DNA of 64,000 bases, taken from assembly GCA_905250025.1 (NCBI GenBank), contig CAJNOJ010000096.1, positions 62,001 to 126,000 of the forward strand, read 5' to 3'. Below the pieces are notes generated by a model. The model searched no databases, was not told where the DNA came from, and saw only the letters and a program-made list of their open reading frames with translations. Each line of letters opens with the position of its first letter. Position 1 is the first letter of the stretch. This DNA is from Adineta ricciae (lineage: Eukaryota > Rotifera > Eurotatoria > Adinetida > Adinetidae). Made by a program: the position numbers and the translations under genes. Positions 14,344 to 25,600 of the stretch are shown piece after piece.

Positions 14344-15545
14344 ATGCATCGACACGAGAGAGTAACTATCGACGACGACGATGGTGATGATGATGATGAT
14401 GACGATGACAACGAACAAAGTGTCAAACAAGAGGTCACTGATACAATCGAGAAATTTGTTCAATCTCGGCATGTGCAAACATTGAAGTATTTACGACATG
14501 TTATCGACGAAAATCGCCAATTGAGACTGCATATCGATCGATTGAAACGATATCAAGATGAACGTTTGCTACCACCGCCGCCGCCGCCAACAGTGCCAGT
14601 ACAAGCTAATAAAGTTGATACTGAAGAGACATCAACTGAAACTGAACCGATTTCTGAACAGCAAGAAGAAAATATTATTGAATTCAATGAGAATCTCACT
14701 CAAGAGATACTAGAAGTATTTGACTCGTTTGTCTAATTATATATTGTTGTTTGTCTTTTTCCTAGAAACCATTCGTTAATATCGAACTTGTCGATCAAGA
14801 GACAAACACTGAGAAAGATGATTCTGAATCTCAGTATAATCTCTTGAACGAGGAATTGACGAATTTAAAAAAACAACACAATATCAATCGTGAAGAATTT
14901 CGACGTGAACTTGATCGTGTCGATGCTCAAAATACTCAGTTTGAAAAAGATCTCAAATCGACCCAGCAACAGTTGATTATTACTCAACGACGAAATCAAG
15001 AGAAGCAAGCCGAAATTCACAAACTCACAACTTCACTTGCTGACGAACGATTAACAAATGAAGCTTTAACTATCCGTGTGAACAATCTCGATCAGACTAA
15101 CGAACGGTTAACACAATCATTCAATCAATCCGAAATTATTCGATTGGATCTGGAAAGTCAAGTGCGAGAACTTCGACGTATCTTCCAAGAAGATAAACAA
15201 AAGTTGTTTGAGATCCAAGTTGAATGTCAACATCATGAACAACAAGTGCAAATATCTGAACAGGAAATTGCCTCACTAAAACAGAAACTTGACGAACAAT
15301 TCGACAAAAATCAACAGTTAAATGATGAGAATGAAGTTTTGAAAGAAAATATCAAATATCTACAAATTCAACTACAAGATAAAGTTCTTCAAGAACAAGA
15401 ATTTAATCGTGAACGACAACTGAATAGTAATTTTAAAGATTTCGTTCAAACTAAACGAGTTCTACAACAATGTCAACAAGAAAATGAACAGTTGAAGATT
15501 GAAATTAGAAAATTACAATTGAAACTTGTAAATAAAAATGACTAG
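14344..15545 (+). CDS. Long coiled-coil protein with acidic N-terminus
   Basis: Two exons (14344-14715 and 14766-15545) close in frame to 383 residues. Residues ~10-22 are a run of Asp encoded by GAC/GAT/GAY repeats. A short helix (QTLKYLRHVIDENRQLRLH), a six-Pro run and a Glu-rich linker follow. From about residue 150 to the end the protein is a continuous heptad-rich coiled coil (for example LDEQFDKNQQLNDENEVL). There is no catalytic domain, membrane segment or signal peptide. An acceptor-like TTAACAG lies immediately before the ATG. Coiled-coil proteins of this type are cytoskeletal or scaffold components, but I cannot name a family. FAM8A1 follows 173 nt downstream on the same strand. Confidence 0.78.
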
Positions 15546-15718
15546 TTTGAAGAAATTCTATAGATGTCGTTGATGTCCATCTTACAGTCAATTTCACTAA
15601 TATGCGATTGTACGGAAAAGAATCCACTGGTAGTAAAGGCCGTAGATTGATATGTACCACGCACTTTTACGTCTTTTTCAAAAAATCCTTTCTGAAACAG
15701 TTCGTGCAATAATACGAT

Positions 15719-16753
15719 ATGAGTAGTGATACTTCAGCATCCTCTGTGGAGACAAAACCACGTCAAATGACAGTTGATGAATACTCACAATTGATTGCCA
15801 AATGGCAAGAAGCATACTATGCATGGAATAACAGTTGTGTAACATATCACAAGTAAGATGACATCGAATTCTTCATCTGCTCGATAGGTTTGATTTTCAC
15901 ATGTTAAGTATGATGATGTTCAATGCATTTGCTCAACAAGCACCAATGATTACCATGACTGTCAATGCGAGTCGTTTTCAACCTTTTGATCCTTTAACGG
16001 AAATTCGCAATGGTAAGTTCAACTGAATAGCTCTGCGAATGGAAACAGTGTTCATTGCTTTTAGCACGTTTGAAAGTGGCATCAGTTTGGCGTCGTTTTC
16101 TAGCTGAAGCAATTGATTTTGTTCTTTTACATGCATTAAAGTAATCCGCTTTGACTTCTTTCTTTCTTTCTTTCTTATTTCGACATTTTCTCTTTGAAAA
16201 GAATTTTTCTCATCTATCTTCTTTCCACTCATTTACATCTGATCGACGAAACCCGGCTTACAGTGAACTATATGCTGTCGAGTCTACTATACGAAGATAC
16301 ACTATCATTTCCACTCGAACTTATTCTTGTTGAATTTGGATATTTAATTGCATGCATTGCTTTTGAGGTAAACGATCACTTGTTTGTATTCGATTCAATT
16401 GGTAACTTTCGTTGCAGAGCTTTTGTCTTACACGTTATGGTGCTACACCGGGCAAACGTTTACTTCGACTGCGTGTTCTCAAATGTGATCATTTACAAAT
16501 ACAAGAAAATGGAGATGTAACAATCGAACCTGGCACTATCTTGAACAGTGGAGCGTAAGATTTTCAATTGAAATAGATGATTGAAATCGAATTGTATTTC
16601 AGAGCATTAACACGTTCATCATTCAAAACGCTCATGTCAACATTTTTATTTCCGGCAGTGGTCGTTGCTCTTTTAACATCACAAAATCGACAGACAAGTT
16701 ATGACATGGCTGCTAGTGCAGTTGTTGTCGAACTTGAACAACGAGATCAATAG
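15719..16753 (+). CDS. FAM8A1: FAM8A1-like RDD-domain ER membrane protein
   Basis: FAM8A1 is an RDD-family membrane protein that assembles with the Hrd1 ubiquitin ligase in ER-associated degradation. The conserved features are an N-terminal helix (YSQLIAKWQEAYYAWNNS), then ARLKVASVWRRFLAEAIDFVLL opening the RDD domain (Arg-Arg followed by Asp in the first membrane helix), a second hydrophobic segment around ELILVEFGYLIACIAFE, the diagnostic YGATPGKRLLRLRV and a last hydrophobic stretch FPAVVVALLTS. The coding region is split by five short introns; I did not fix every boundary. The stop is at 16751-16753. FAM177 begins 112 nt downstream, preceded by an AATAAAA signal and an acceptor-like ATTTTTAG. 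Confidence 0.82.
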
Positions 16754-16865
16754 AAAAAACCCGAAAGATTATCATCGTTCGTCGCGTTGTTTTTTCTTTT
16801 GTAAATAATAAAAGGATAGAAAAACGGAGAGATGTGGAAGATTTGATAGATGGAATTATTTTTAG

Positions 16866-17675
16866 ATGAATGATAATCATCAATCGAATAGAATCGATGT
16901 ACCTCTGTCTCAATTAGATGGTCCTGATCAGAACGATCAAGATGATGAATTAAATGAACCACAAGCAATGCCAGCAGTTGAAGAACAAATTGATCCAGTG
17001 AGCTTCTGTTTCAGTATATCTCTCTAAACGAATGATGTTGAATGTTGCTTAGACACAATTACAATGGATTCCGTGGGTATGGTACTATACAAAACTATCA
17101 GCTAAGAAAGGTTATGAAGCATGTGATGCGGCTGGTGAGAAGCTCGCTTGGTTTTTTGGCATTACCAAACCGAAATATTACGCAGAACTTCAAGAATACG
17201 AACGCATGGATGAAGAAGTATGTTTTTCATATATTTGATTTTAGGTAAATTGAGGAAATTTTTTGAATCGCGTAGGAACGCGAAGCTTGGCGACAATCAT
17301 TTCAAGATGTTGAACAAACGGATCATATTCTCGATACAATCGTAAGTCTTAGATCGATTACGATATCGTTTAGATAGCATGAAACATACATATACATGTC
17401 TTTTAGAGATAAATCAGTAGGTTGGGTTTGCTTTTATACTTTTCTAACTGTTGTTGCACGTTCTATGACAATTATACACTAGGTTGCTTTAACTTACTAT
17501 TCTAAAAACATACATATAGGTGATTGAGCATCTAGTGGAACGTTTTATTATTCCATATTGAAATTTCACCTTTCACTATTGATACAGATTTCATTTCGGC
17601 GTCTTGTTTTTTTTGTTCTAATAGGTTACTAATCCACCGCAATCATCGAATATATTTACTGTTATGCATGAATGA
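16866..17675 (+). CDS. FAM177A: FAM177 family protein
   Basis: Small protein of about 130 residues from four exons. Residues 1-44 are acidic and disordered. The conserved FAM177 core follows: TQLQWIPWVWYYTKLSAKKG, CDAAGEKLAWFFGITKPKYY, then ELQEYERMDEEERE. The last exon (17625-17675) adds a short tail ending FTVMHE. The ATG at 16866 abuts TTTTTAG. Vertebrate FAM177A1 is associated with the Golgi; the residues seen here match the family core (aromatic-rich segment then FFGxxxPKY). The last intron (about 17343-17624, 282 nt) is unusually long for this region. An AATAAAAAAAT poly(A)-like signal lies near 17716. Confidence 0.85.
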
Positions 17676-17791
17676 TGTAAATATTTCTATTGAAAATATG
17701 CTTTTTTTATTCTTAATAAAAAAATTTATTTCGAAAAGAAACTCGAGAATTGATTTGACTACGAACAGAATGCATGAAGTGCTGCAAATGA

Positions 17792-19267
17792 TTACGACGT
17801 TTGATTCGATATGGAAATAGATTGTTCAATTAATGAAAGTAATCGTTTATTCGATGGTGACGATGAAAATAAAGTTAATTCATCGAGAATTAAATAACAT
17901 TGAAGATTTTTTGGTAAAATTTCATTCGGAGAGATTCGTCGATCGATCGACGACTGAACACCTTGACGAATTTTACGTCGACACAATGCCGAAAGACGTA
18001 ATGGTGCTTGTTGACATAGGATCAAAATAGTTTTGATCATTTCTCGACGTTGTTTAAACAGATAAATTCGTTGATTTTCAAGCAAATATTTTAACATATC
18101 AACATACGAACTAAAGCGAGAACGAAAAGGTAATATCTAGAGAGATTTCTCTCTCTCTCGCATACCGAGTACCACCCATTTCGACTAATGCGCAGTAGAG
18201 TAACAATCCGAATCGATTCGTGGACTCTTTGTCTTTGATAATTCGTTGTAAATAGAATAGAATTAACTCTCGATAGTTTTCTATATACATTCGTTGAAGA
18301 AAATATATAATATGTTCAAGATTGTGATTGAAAACGATCAAATTTTGACTGATCAACAGGTTTCCGTAAAGAATTGGACAAGGCCAATTGGTTTCTTCAT
18401 AAATTTTCCAACCAATTTTCTCTAAACTATCAAGTGCCTTCATGCGACAATAGAAAATAAAATCAAATAAGGGAAACAAATAGGGAATGTTCGGTGTACG
18501 CCCGATAATTGTCTGTCTCAAATCATTTTCATTCGTCGAAAATTGTTTGAGAAGAATTTCGACGACATCTAAACGCCCTCGGTAAATTTCGCTCTCATGC
18601 GGGCTAGTATATGACAAACAACCCAGTGCATAGCGAAAGGGTGAATAACCCAGAAGATTTTCAAATGTATAATCTGCTCCGTAAGTTAACAAAAGCTTGA
18701 CGATGGCAGGTATACCACGATATATAGCGTAGAATATCGGAGTCAATCCGGACATATCGACATGATTAATATTCGCACCTTTAGTAATCAATAGACGAAT
18801 GAGATCTTCTTCGTTCGAATCAAATAATGATGCACGGTACTCAATCGCATAGATCAACGGTGTTTTACCATATCCTATTGATTAAAAAGAGAATCGATTC
18901 GAATGGAAAGAATGTCGTCTATACGATCGGTAAGATTTAGATTTGCATTGTAATTGCATAGGATATCGATGAAAACCTCATCGGCCCATCCGCATGCTCG
19001 ATGGAAGTCTGACGCTAAGATTGATCCTGTTCGTCGATTGATATCCACATTGAATTCCAAGAGCGCAAAGACAGTATCCAAATGTCCACTTATATAAGCT
19101 AGCCATAACGGTGTATTGCCCACTTCGTCAGCATCATTCAAATCAGCACCTTCACGAATCATTTGTTCGATGTCATTAGTACGACCATCTGCACAAGCTT
19201 GATGAACATGTCGAGACATGAACGTCCATGGTAGAATATCCATATCTGTTTCGTAGAGAAGTTTCAT
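17792..19267 (-). CDS. Ankyrin repeat and SOCS box (ASB) protein
   Basis: Probable substrate receptor of a Cullin-5/Elongin BC ubiquitin ligase. Three exons close in frame (19267-18925, 18874-18166, 18110-17792), giving 456 residues. Ankyrin repeats occupy about residues 15-190: REGADLNDADEVGNTPLWLA, FNVDINRRTGSI, GANINHVDMSGLTPIFYAIY and YGADYTFENLLGYSPFRYAL. The C-terminal part carries a SOCS-box-like end: APLRLSALCRRKIRQGVQ (Elongin-binding helix with L-x-x-x-C) and ILPKNLQCYLILDE (the LPxxLxxYL Cul5-type motif). The middle 200 residues are alpha-helical-looking without an assigned domain. It is the last member of a minus-strand run and converges on FAM177 with about 115 nt between stops. 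Confidence 0.83.
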
Positions 19268-19833
19268 GGAAAAGAAGACAATCGAGTAGTGGTTATCGAA
19301 AAAAGAACAAAGGTGATTAACATAAATAGTGTACGGTGTACGAGAAAGAAGTGATGAATTTCGGGAGAGAGCTTGTTGTTTGATTGGTACAGTTCACTCA
19401 CTCCTTCCAAGGGGGGAAAAATTGGAAGATAGAAATTTCGTCTTAGACCGCTTCGTATTTAATTTCTTTTTATTTTCTTGTAACTATGACAGTCGAAAAA
19501 TCAATTTCGATTTCAATAAACAGTACTTGATGATAAAGAGTTCATCATTGACAAAAACACGAATAATAGCTCGATTATTTCCGCACTATTTCAACCGGCA
19601 TGATCCCAACACACTTATCCCTACTAGATAGTTATGTCCACTTCAAACATCGTCGTCATCTCTTTGCCAAAATCAATCAACTCCGACGCCAATACATCTC
19701 ATCTCTTCTATCTTCTGCTTGATTTCAACAGATATCCAACTGTGCGGTGATTATGTTCGCTATTTTGAATCTGGATGAAAAAGAGACAGTAACTGATATA
19801 ATTTGTGATGATGGAAACTTTTATTCTTTCAAT
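19268..19833. other. Upstream region of the ASB gene
   Basis: About 570 nt without a convincing gene; presumably the promoter and 5' UTR of the minus-strand ASB gene. A 100-codon plus-strand open frame at 19329-19631 has no domain and unremarkable composition. Confidence 0.35.
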
Positions 19834-20307
19834 TTACAAAAGCCAAATCTTGACATTGTTTATTATCAAGCGTTTACTTTCATCCGTTGATTGCGAATGT
19901 GTAGTAAACTGCAAGCGTCGCTGTGATATAACAATGGGTAATTTACGTTTGATTGTGGACGATCGACGACGAGTCTGTTTCGGAGTACTGCAAAAGGCTG
20001 GAGGTGTTAATAGAGGCTGTTGTCTTTGTCGCAAAGTGGCATCTAAATACAAAAAAGAATATTCGATCGATAAAGGCACAATGAGAAACGAACGTGGAGA
20101 ATCGTTATTCAATGAATGTGTTGGTGGAACTTCGTAGGGAGTGGAAGTTGCTAGTGGCCGAAACGATGCCGTCGTTCGATGTTTTAAACGTGTTGTCGTA
20201 TTAGCATGTTGAAACAGAAGAAACGAGGAGTCATGATGTGCACAGAGAATTTTTGTTGATTGCTGAGAATAACGTCGTTTTGCTATCAAATGCTTCCGCA
20301 TCGTCAC
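19834..20307 (-). CDS. Uncertain 157-codon open frame, Ser/Thr/Arg-rich
   Basis: A single uninterrupted ATG frame starting MTMRKHLIAKRRYSQQST and ending NNVKIWLL. It is the longest open frame in the 2.3 kb between the ASB and PSD genes. No domain, signal peptide or membrane helix is evident; the composition is rich in Ser, Thr, Arg and Pro. Open frames this long are uncommon by chance in AT-rich DNA, but there is no other support, and it could be antisense to an untranslated transcript. Confidence 0.25.
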   Translation of the reverse strand: MTMRKHLIAKRRYSQQSTKILCAHHDSSFLLFQHANTTTRLKHRTTASFRPLATSTPYEVPPTHSLNNDSPRSFLIVPLSIEYSFLYLDATLRQRQQPLLTPPAFCSTPKQTRRRSSTIKRKLPIVISQRRLQFTTHSQSTDESKRLIINNVKIWLL

Positions 20308-21618
20308 GCTCTAAACAAGACAAATGAACAGATACTTTCGAATTCAGGTAGTCAGACGACATAGTGTATGATGTCATCAACACGCGTGTTTCGCACGCTC
20401 GATAATGAATGACATAAGATTCGTAATGGATGCCTTAATTGCTCTTACTCAGCAATGAACTTAATCCATTAAATAATGTCAGTAGAAATAACGTCTAAGT
20501 AGACACGATCAGACTCGTCTGCGTAATATTTCGAATTAATCTTGTCAGACATTATGTAAATCATTAAGTCAAACCTGGGGAGATGTTTTTCGAATTTGTC
20601 GCTGTTGATTAGATCTATTGCTCTTCTTATCCATCGAGATACCAATTGTTGGAAATGATAGGTAATGACAGAAAGCGTGAAGTCATTAACGAGCAAAAGA
20701 GGGAGGGGGAGAGAGAGAGAGAGGAAAAACGAAATATTGTGTTTCTTGGATGTTTGTAATTGGCGATGAGAAATTCGAATGACGAATGATTCGTCAATCA
20801 AACGAAAGAGAAGAAAGGTAAAGCAATGATTTCGATATTGAATCGGAAGAACGCAAAAAAAAGAGTTGATTGAATGTTATTGTTTTTGTTTTTCGACAAT
20901 TGTTTCAGATGATCAATTAGTTGATGATTGACAAAATTAGAGTGTCTATATCGATTGCTCTTTCATCATCAATATCGATGTTCAAAGAGAATTCATTTTA
21001 CAGAAAGAATATACCGTCGTCTGTAGTATTTCTACTCGACTCAAGTCTTTTTCTGCACAGTAGCGGCGGATTTAGACATCGTTGTGCAGGTAGCGTTTGT
21101 CTACAGTATTGAAATATGATGATATTTATTAAATGATGTAATAATTGTTTTTCTTTAAGATGCTTATGGTGGTCTTTTTATGACTAGATTATTTACATAG
21201 TGAACACTCTCGTAGATATTAGCGCTTGTATTGGCAGTATCGTAGTGCGACACTGCTCACTATAACAGCATCAATATTACTATCCAACCGAACGCGTAGA
21301 AACTTGTGCATTCTTTCAATTTTCGATTCCGAGAGTTCAACATTGATGGAAGAATGTAGGGGAAATATCAAGGAACAAAATACACCAATAACTTCTTTCT
21401 TGCATCGTTTGAAACGGATATCAAAATACAAGTTCTCTTCGAAAGAACCTTATCTGATATCGCGGTTTATTTATCAAATGAAATCGTTTATTTTTTATAT
21501 CATTAAAACAATGACCTCAGCCGAGCAATATCATAAACACATATAATCGAGAGAAAGTCTGGCACAATATCTAGGCATATTTTTTCTCAAAAAATAATCT
21601 GAGTAAAAATTTGTCATT
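20308..21618. other. Intergenic region, about 1.3 kb
   Basis: No recognisable gene. A GA-rich microsatellite lies at about 20699-20728. Short open frames on both strands (60-110 codons) lack domains. The right end should contain the 3' UTR of the PSD gene. Confidence 0.35.
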
Positions 21619-23675
21619 TTAGGAGAAGGAAGAAGAAGATGACATTTGTTCATTGCTATTATTATTCGATATAACTTCTTGATCAGCAATAGCATCGGCG
21701 TCCGCAATAGCTGCATCCAGAGCGACAGTGTCGATAAGTAAGCTTTGATCATCATTTTCCATATCTTGATTGATATTAACAGTAGCATCATCGTCATTAT
21801 CTTCGTGTGAACTTTCACTATCATCACTATCGAGACTGGTTGATTCATTGTCTTGTTTCCTAGGTTTAATATCGATGTTCTTTTGTGTATCGAAATAGCA
21901 TAGAGATTGACCGAGTCGAATCGCATCACCAGATTTAACATTAAATGCGAGATTATCAGGTGCTTCGAAGACAAGAACAATAGTCGAACCAAAATTGAAA
22001 TCACCAAAATTATCGCCACGTTTGAGCAAGATTCCATTCGTATTTCGAGTTGTTTGAAATGTTTTTTCTAATCTGGGTCGAAGGCGATTGTTCGTCTTCA
22101 ATTCCTAAATAACTCAAACATAATGTAGCTAGTTTCGAACGAAATTGCATCTTGACGCTTACAGGATCAAAATGAACATTGATACTTCCAACAATAGTGG
22201 CTCCGACGGGCGTCATGGAGAAAAATCCATATTTCCATGATCCATAATAAGCTGCTCGTTCGTTTAAACAAAAGAGATTTTGAAGCCAACTGGCAACCTT
22301 GGGATTCACAGAGAATAGATGTCCAATATAATGCCGACGCCAACTTATTTGCCTACAAAGAACGGTTCGAACATTCTGTCTGAAAACTGTTGAATTCAAT
22401 AGGTGAAGCATAGTCAACTGTTGTAGCTAAATTCAATATGAGCGTTTCTTGTACTGTTCGTAATGCAGACTTCTTCTGCCAATCAGTACATAATCGATAG
22501 ATTCTCATAACAACAATAGACAAAGTACTGAGAAACATGAGCGCAAACATAATTCGATTCACTTGTTCTTGAAGAAGATTTCGACGGCAATAGCGATGTC
22601 AGAGACGATGACTACAACTTAAGAAAAACGACGTGTACAAAAAAGGACTATACTGAAGGTAGGCCTTTGGCGAAATATTTTTTCATAAAAATGATTTCGA
22701 CAATATTCCGACGATCACCGACAGTACTGACTACAAGAACTACCAAAGCAAAGTAATCGTTTAGTGAATTCGATACGGATTGTAAACGAGTTCAAATGAC
22801 AACAAAGTTCATCTTACCATTCGGTTGGGGAATGAAATCGATGATAATCTCCCGGAGCAAGGTAGATGACCTATATAAAGGGTAAATAATCTATTTTCGA
22901 ATATGTTGCTTTGATGGAAAATTCTTACAGCATAGTAGAGTGCATGACCACGATATTTGAGTAAACTTTCAGCGTATGAATGTGCATCATCATGATCACC
23001 CGAAGCATTCTGTTTCATTCGATTTTGCTGTTGTTGTAACTTTAAGAGACCAGCCGTTAATGGTACACCAAGAAATGAAGATGCTGTGTAAGTGATGCCT
23101 TTGACTTGTTCAATCAAACCACGAGACACTTTGCCACATGTTAAAACACGGCCATCACAAGGCGAGACGATTGGAGATTCTTTGTCGATCGGACGTAGCT
23201 CCATTTTAATTTTGCGACGAAAAAATTCAGATATTGTTCGATAAGATTTAAGATCTTCGTTGTACATTTCATGAGCATGGCAATGAAAAACTGTAATATA
23301 AAAACGAAAGATAAATGGTCGTAACCAGACAGGTAGATAAAGCCGAGCCACCCAGCCCATGATGCGCGAGATTAATTTCAATGGTAACATTTTATAAATC
23401 GAAATTTTCGAAGGTGTTTTGGGTTTTCGAATAAGATTTCGAGGTCTTTTAACGAAGTTTCTCATTCGTGCCACACGTCGTGCCGTCGATGATATACTAC
23501 GTATGGATTTCGACATGGTTCGTTTAACACCAGTGCCGAGTTTTTGTTTGACAAAAGCTGCACTTCGTTTAACACGTCGACTGACGACAAGTGGAGTCAG
23601 AATGAACATCATGATTAGATAGAAAGGACCTGGCGTATCACCCGCTTGGACGAAATCTTCGTCGGGCGAGAACAT
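21619..23675 (-). CDS. PISD: Phosphatidylserine decarboxylase proenzyme (mitochondrial type)
   Basis: Pyruvoyl enzyme that converts phosphatidylserine to phosphatidylethanolamine at the inner mitochondrial membrane. Four exons close in frame (23675-22929, 22870-22818, 22352-22163, 22104-21619), giving 491 residues. The basic N-terminus with a membrane helix fits an imported inner-membrane protein. Catalytic landmarks: [11 protein letters not shown] (Asp), [14 protein letters not shown] (His), [26 protein letters not shown] and VGATIVGSI. The autocleavage/pyruvoyl site reads [17 protein letters not shown], with FGST in place of the common LGST; the essential Gly-Ser is intact. After the usual C-terminus there is an extra acidic, Ser/Asp-rich tail of about 90 residues. 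Intron 2 is 465 nt, far longer than its neighbours. An acceptor-like CATTTTTAG lies 21 nt before the ATG. Confidence 0.93.
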
Positions 23676-23877
23676 TGTGAAGACAAAGAAACAAAACTTG
23701 ATCTAAAAATGAAGTCGGTATTATTGTTAAAATTTGTTCGAAACTAAAAACTAAAAATAGTTATACTATTCACAAAAAGAAAACGAAACGTCTTGTTTCA
23801 TTGTTAACAAATAGATGTGGGTAGAGAGAAAAAGTGAAGGACGGTTAGTAGAATTTCAATTGAGTATCGATTCATAA

Positions 23878-25348
23878 CTATTTCGTTTTGCTTGTTTTTG
23901 TATCACTTTTAATGACGGACATGTTTATCATTAATTGTAGAGTCACATAAGCAAGAAAAATAATGATTGAGAAGATGATTTTCGCGAGGAACGTACTATG
24001 GAAAATAAACTGAACAAACCAGATTAAAGATGGAAAACCGATGATTAGAAGCCAAAATAATTGAATCAGTAGATCAGAATAATTCCGAACAACAGGTATT
24101 TGCGGAACACCGAGGCCAACGAAGTTATCATATTGAACAAAATGTTCATAAACACGATCCTAGAAATTTCAAGATGGAATTGTTTGACAAGTAAATTTTC
24201 GAAATACTTTTTCTTGGAAAAGATGATGCAACCAATCGGCGCATTTCGATTCATCTTCATATGGGATTCCTGCGATCGGGTATCGTCTACAAAGTATTTC
24301 TTATTGACAAACTTTAGAACAATGACAGCTTACTTGATGTAAAGCTGAGCTTTACACGACTCTCCCTTGAGCAAGGTGCGAAATGTTGGTGAAGCACTGT
24401 CTTTCGAAAACGCAAGCATAAAATCGTAAACGGCAGGTACTAGAAAATATTCCAGTCAATTCCTATCTTTAGAATCACATTTGTCAGTTTACTTTTCCCT
24501 TTTGCACCTTGCATGATCATAGTGAAGCCTCGTGTACGTGGTAAGATGTGATATTTTAGTTCAGGTAGGTTCTTCTCACGTGCATATTTCATGCTCTCCT
24601 CACGTTTTCTTTCCGTATATCGAGTACCTTCACAAGCCATCAAAAACTACAACAAAAGGAATCTTCGGATAAAAGACGTTCCAATCGAAATAATAAATCA
24701 CATACGCTAAAATAATAATTATCAGGATAACCATGTAAAAGTTGATGGATATCATTTTCTAACACTTTCTTATCAGTTTCCCAAACACGCCGTAAGAAGA
24801 TCGATTCCGTAAAAAACCATGACCAACCAAGAAGTGGTATTAAACTCAACGAACGTTTTCCAACTATTTTCAATCCCTAATTCGTCAAACTCAACACATC
24901 ATATCCTTTCAATTCAATCTGACACTTACTCCAAGTATACCTAGCTTTTGTGCAGCAACCATTCCGATTAACCAATCGATTTCAAAGCGATGATTAACAA
25001 GGATAATCGCATATTCTTTGGGCAATTCTTTAATATCCTTTGGATCAACATAGAAAGTCACATTGGAATCGGCCCACCATGAATATAGAAAAGTCAATTC
25101 TAGAAGACAAAAGATGATTCTTTTCGTGCGATAGAAACTATCGTTTGTAACTTACGACTCCACAGTAATGTTCCGAGATAATAGTTCACACGACGATAAA
25201 GTTGCTTACTAAACGGCCAAATCAAAATAGCTGAAAGCAGTTGAGCAGCATTTACAATTAAGCCAGATATCACAAATACATAGCCGATAAAAATTTGCAC
25301 GGGTAATAATGATTGGATGGTTCGGAGAAGGCTTCGATCGAACTTCAT
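23878..25348 (-). CDS. 1-acylglycerol-3-phosphate acyltransferase (AGPAT3/4 type), copy 1
   Basis: Lysophosphatidic acid acyltransferase that makes phosphatidic acid in ER/Golgi membranes. N-terminal membrane helices (VQIFIGYVFVISGLIVNAAQ, LLSAILIWPF) precede the acyltransferase motifs: NHRFEIDW (H-x4-D), GKRSLSLIPLLGWSWFF, FLRRVWETDKK, CEGTRYTERK (EGTR) and HILPRTRGFT. Two hydrophobic segments near the C-terminus (LIQLFWLLIIGFPSLIWF, FLAKIIFSIIIFLAYV) complete the topology. About seven exons with short introns; I did not fix all boundaries. The stop is at 23878-23880. It is a tandem paralogue of the next gene upstream and sits between it and PSD on the same strand, so three successive genes act in glycerophospholipid synthesis. 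An acceptor-like TTTCTCTCGTAG precedes the ATG. Confidence 0.87.
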
Positions 25349-25600
25349 TTATGCTTGCCACAGATTTATTTCTACGAGAGAAAGTAAAACGGTCAAATTA
25401 GTTCTTGTCGAATGGTAATTATTTTATTGTAGAAAGACAAAATTTATGCAACGGACGGATACTAATCCAAACTCATTCTCATGGATTAAAAAAAGGAAAG
25501 CAAATATACGTATAAGCTTGGATAAAAATATTTCTAATCAAAACTTTCAATGTCATTCCCAAAAATGAAATTTCTAATACTGTATCATTAATATCATGTC

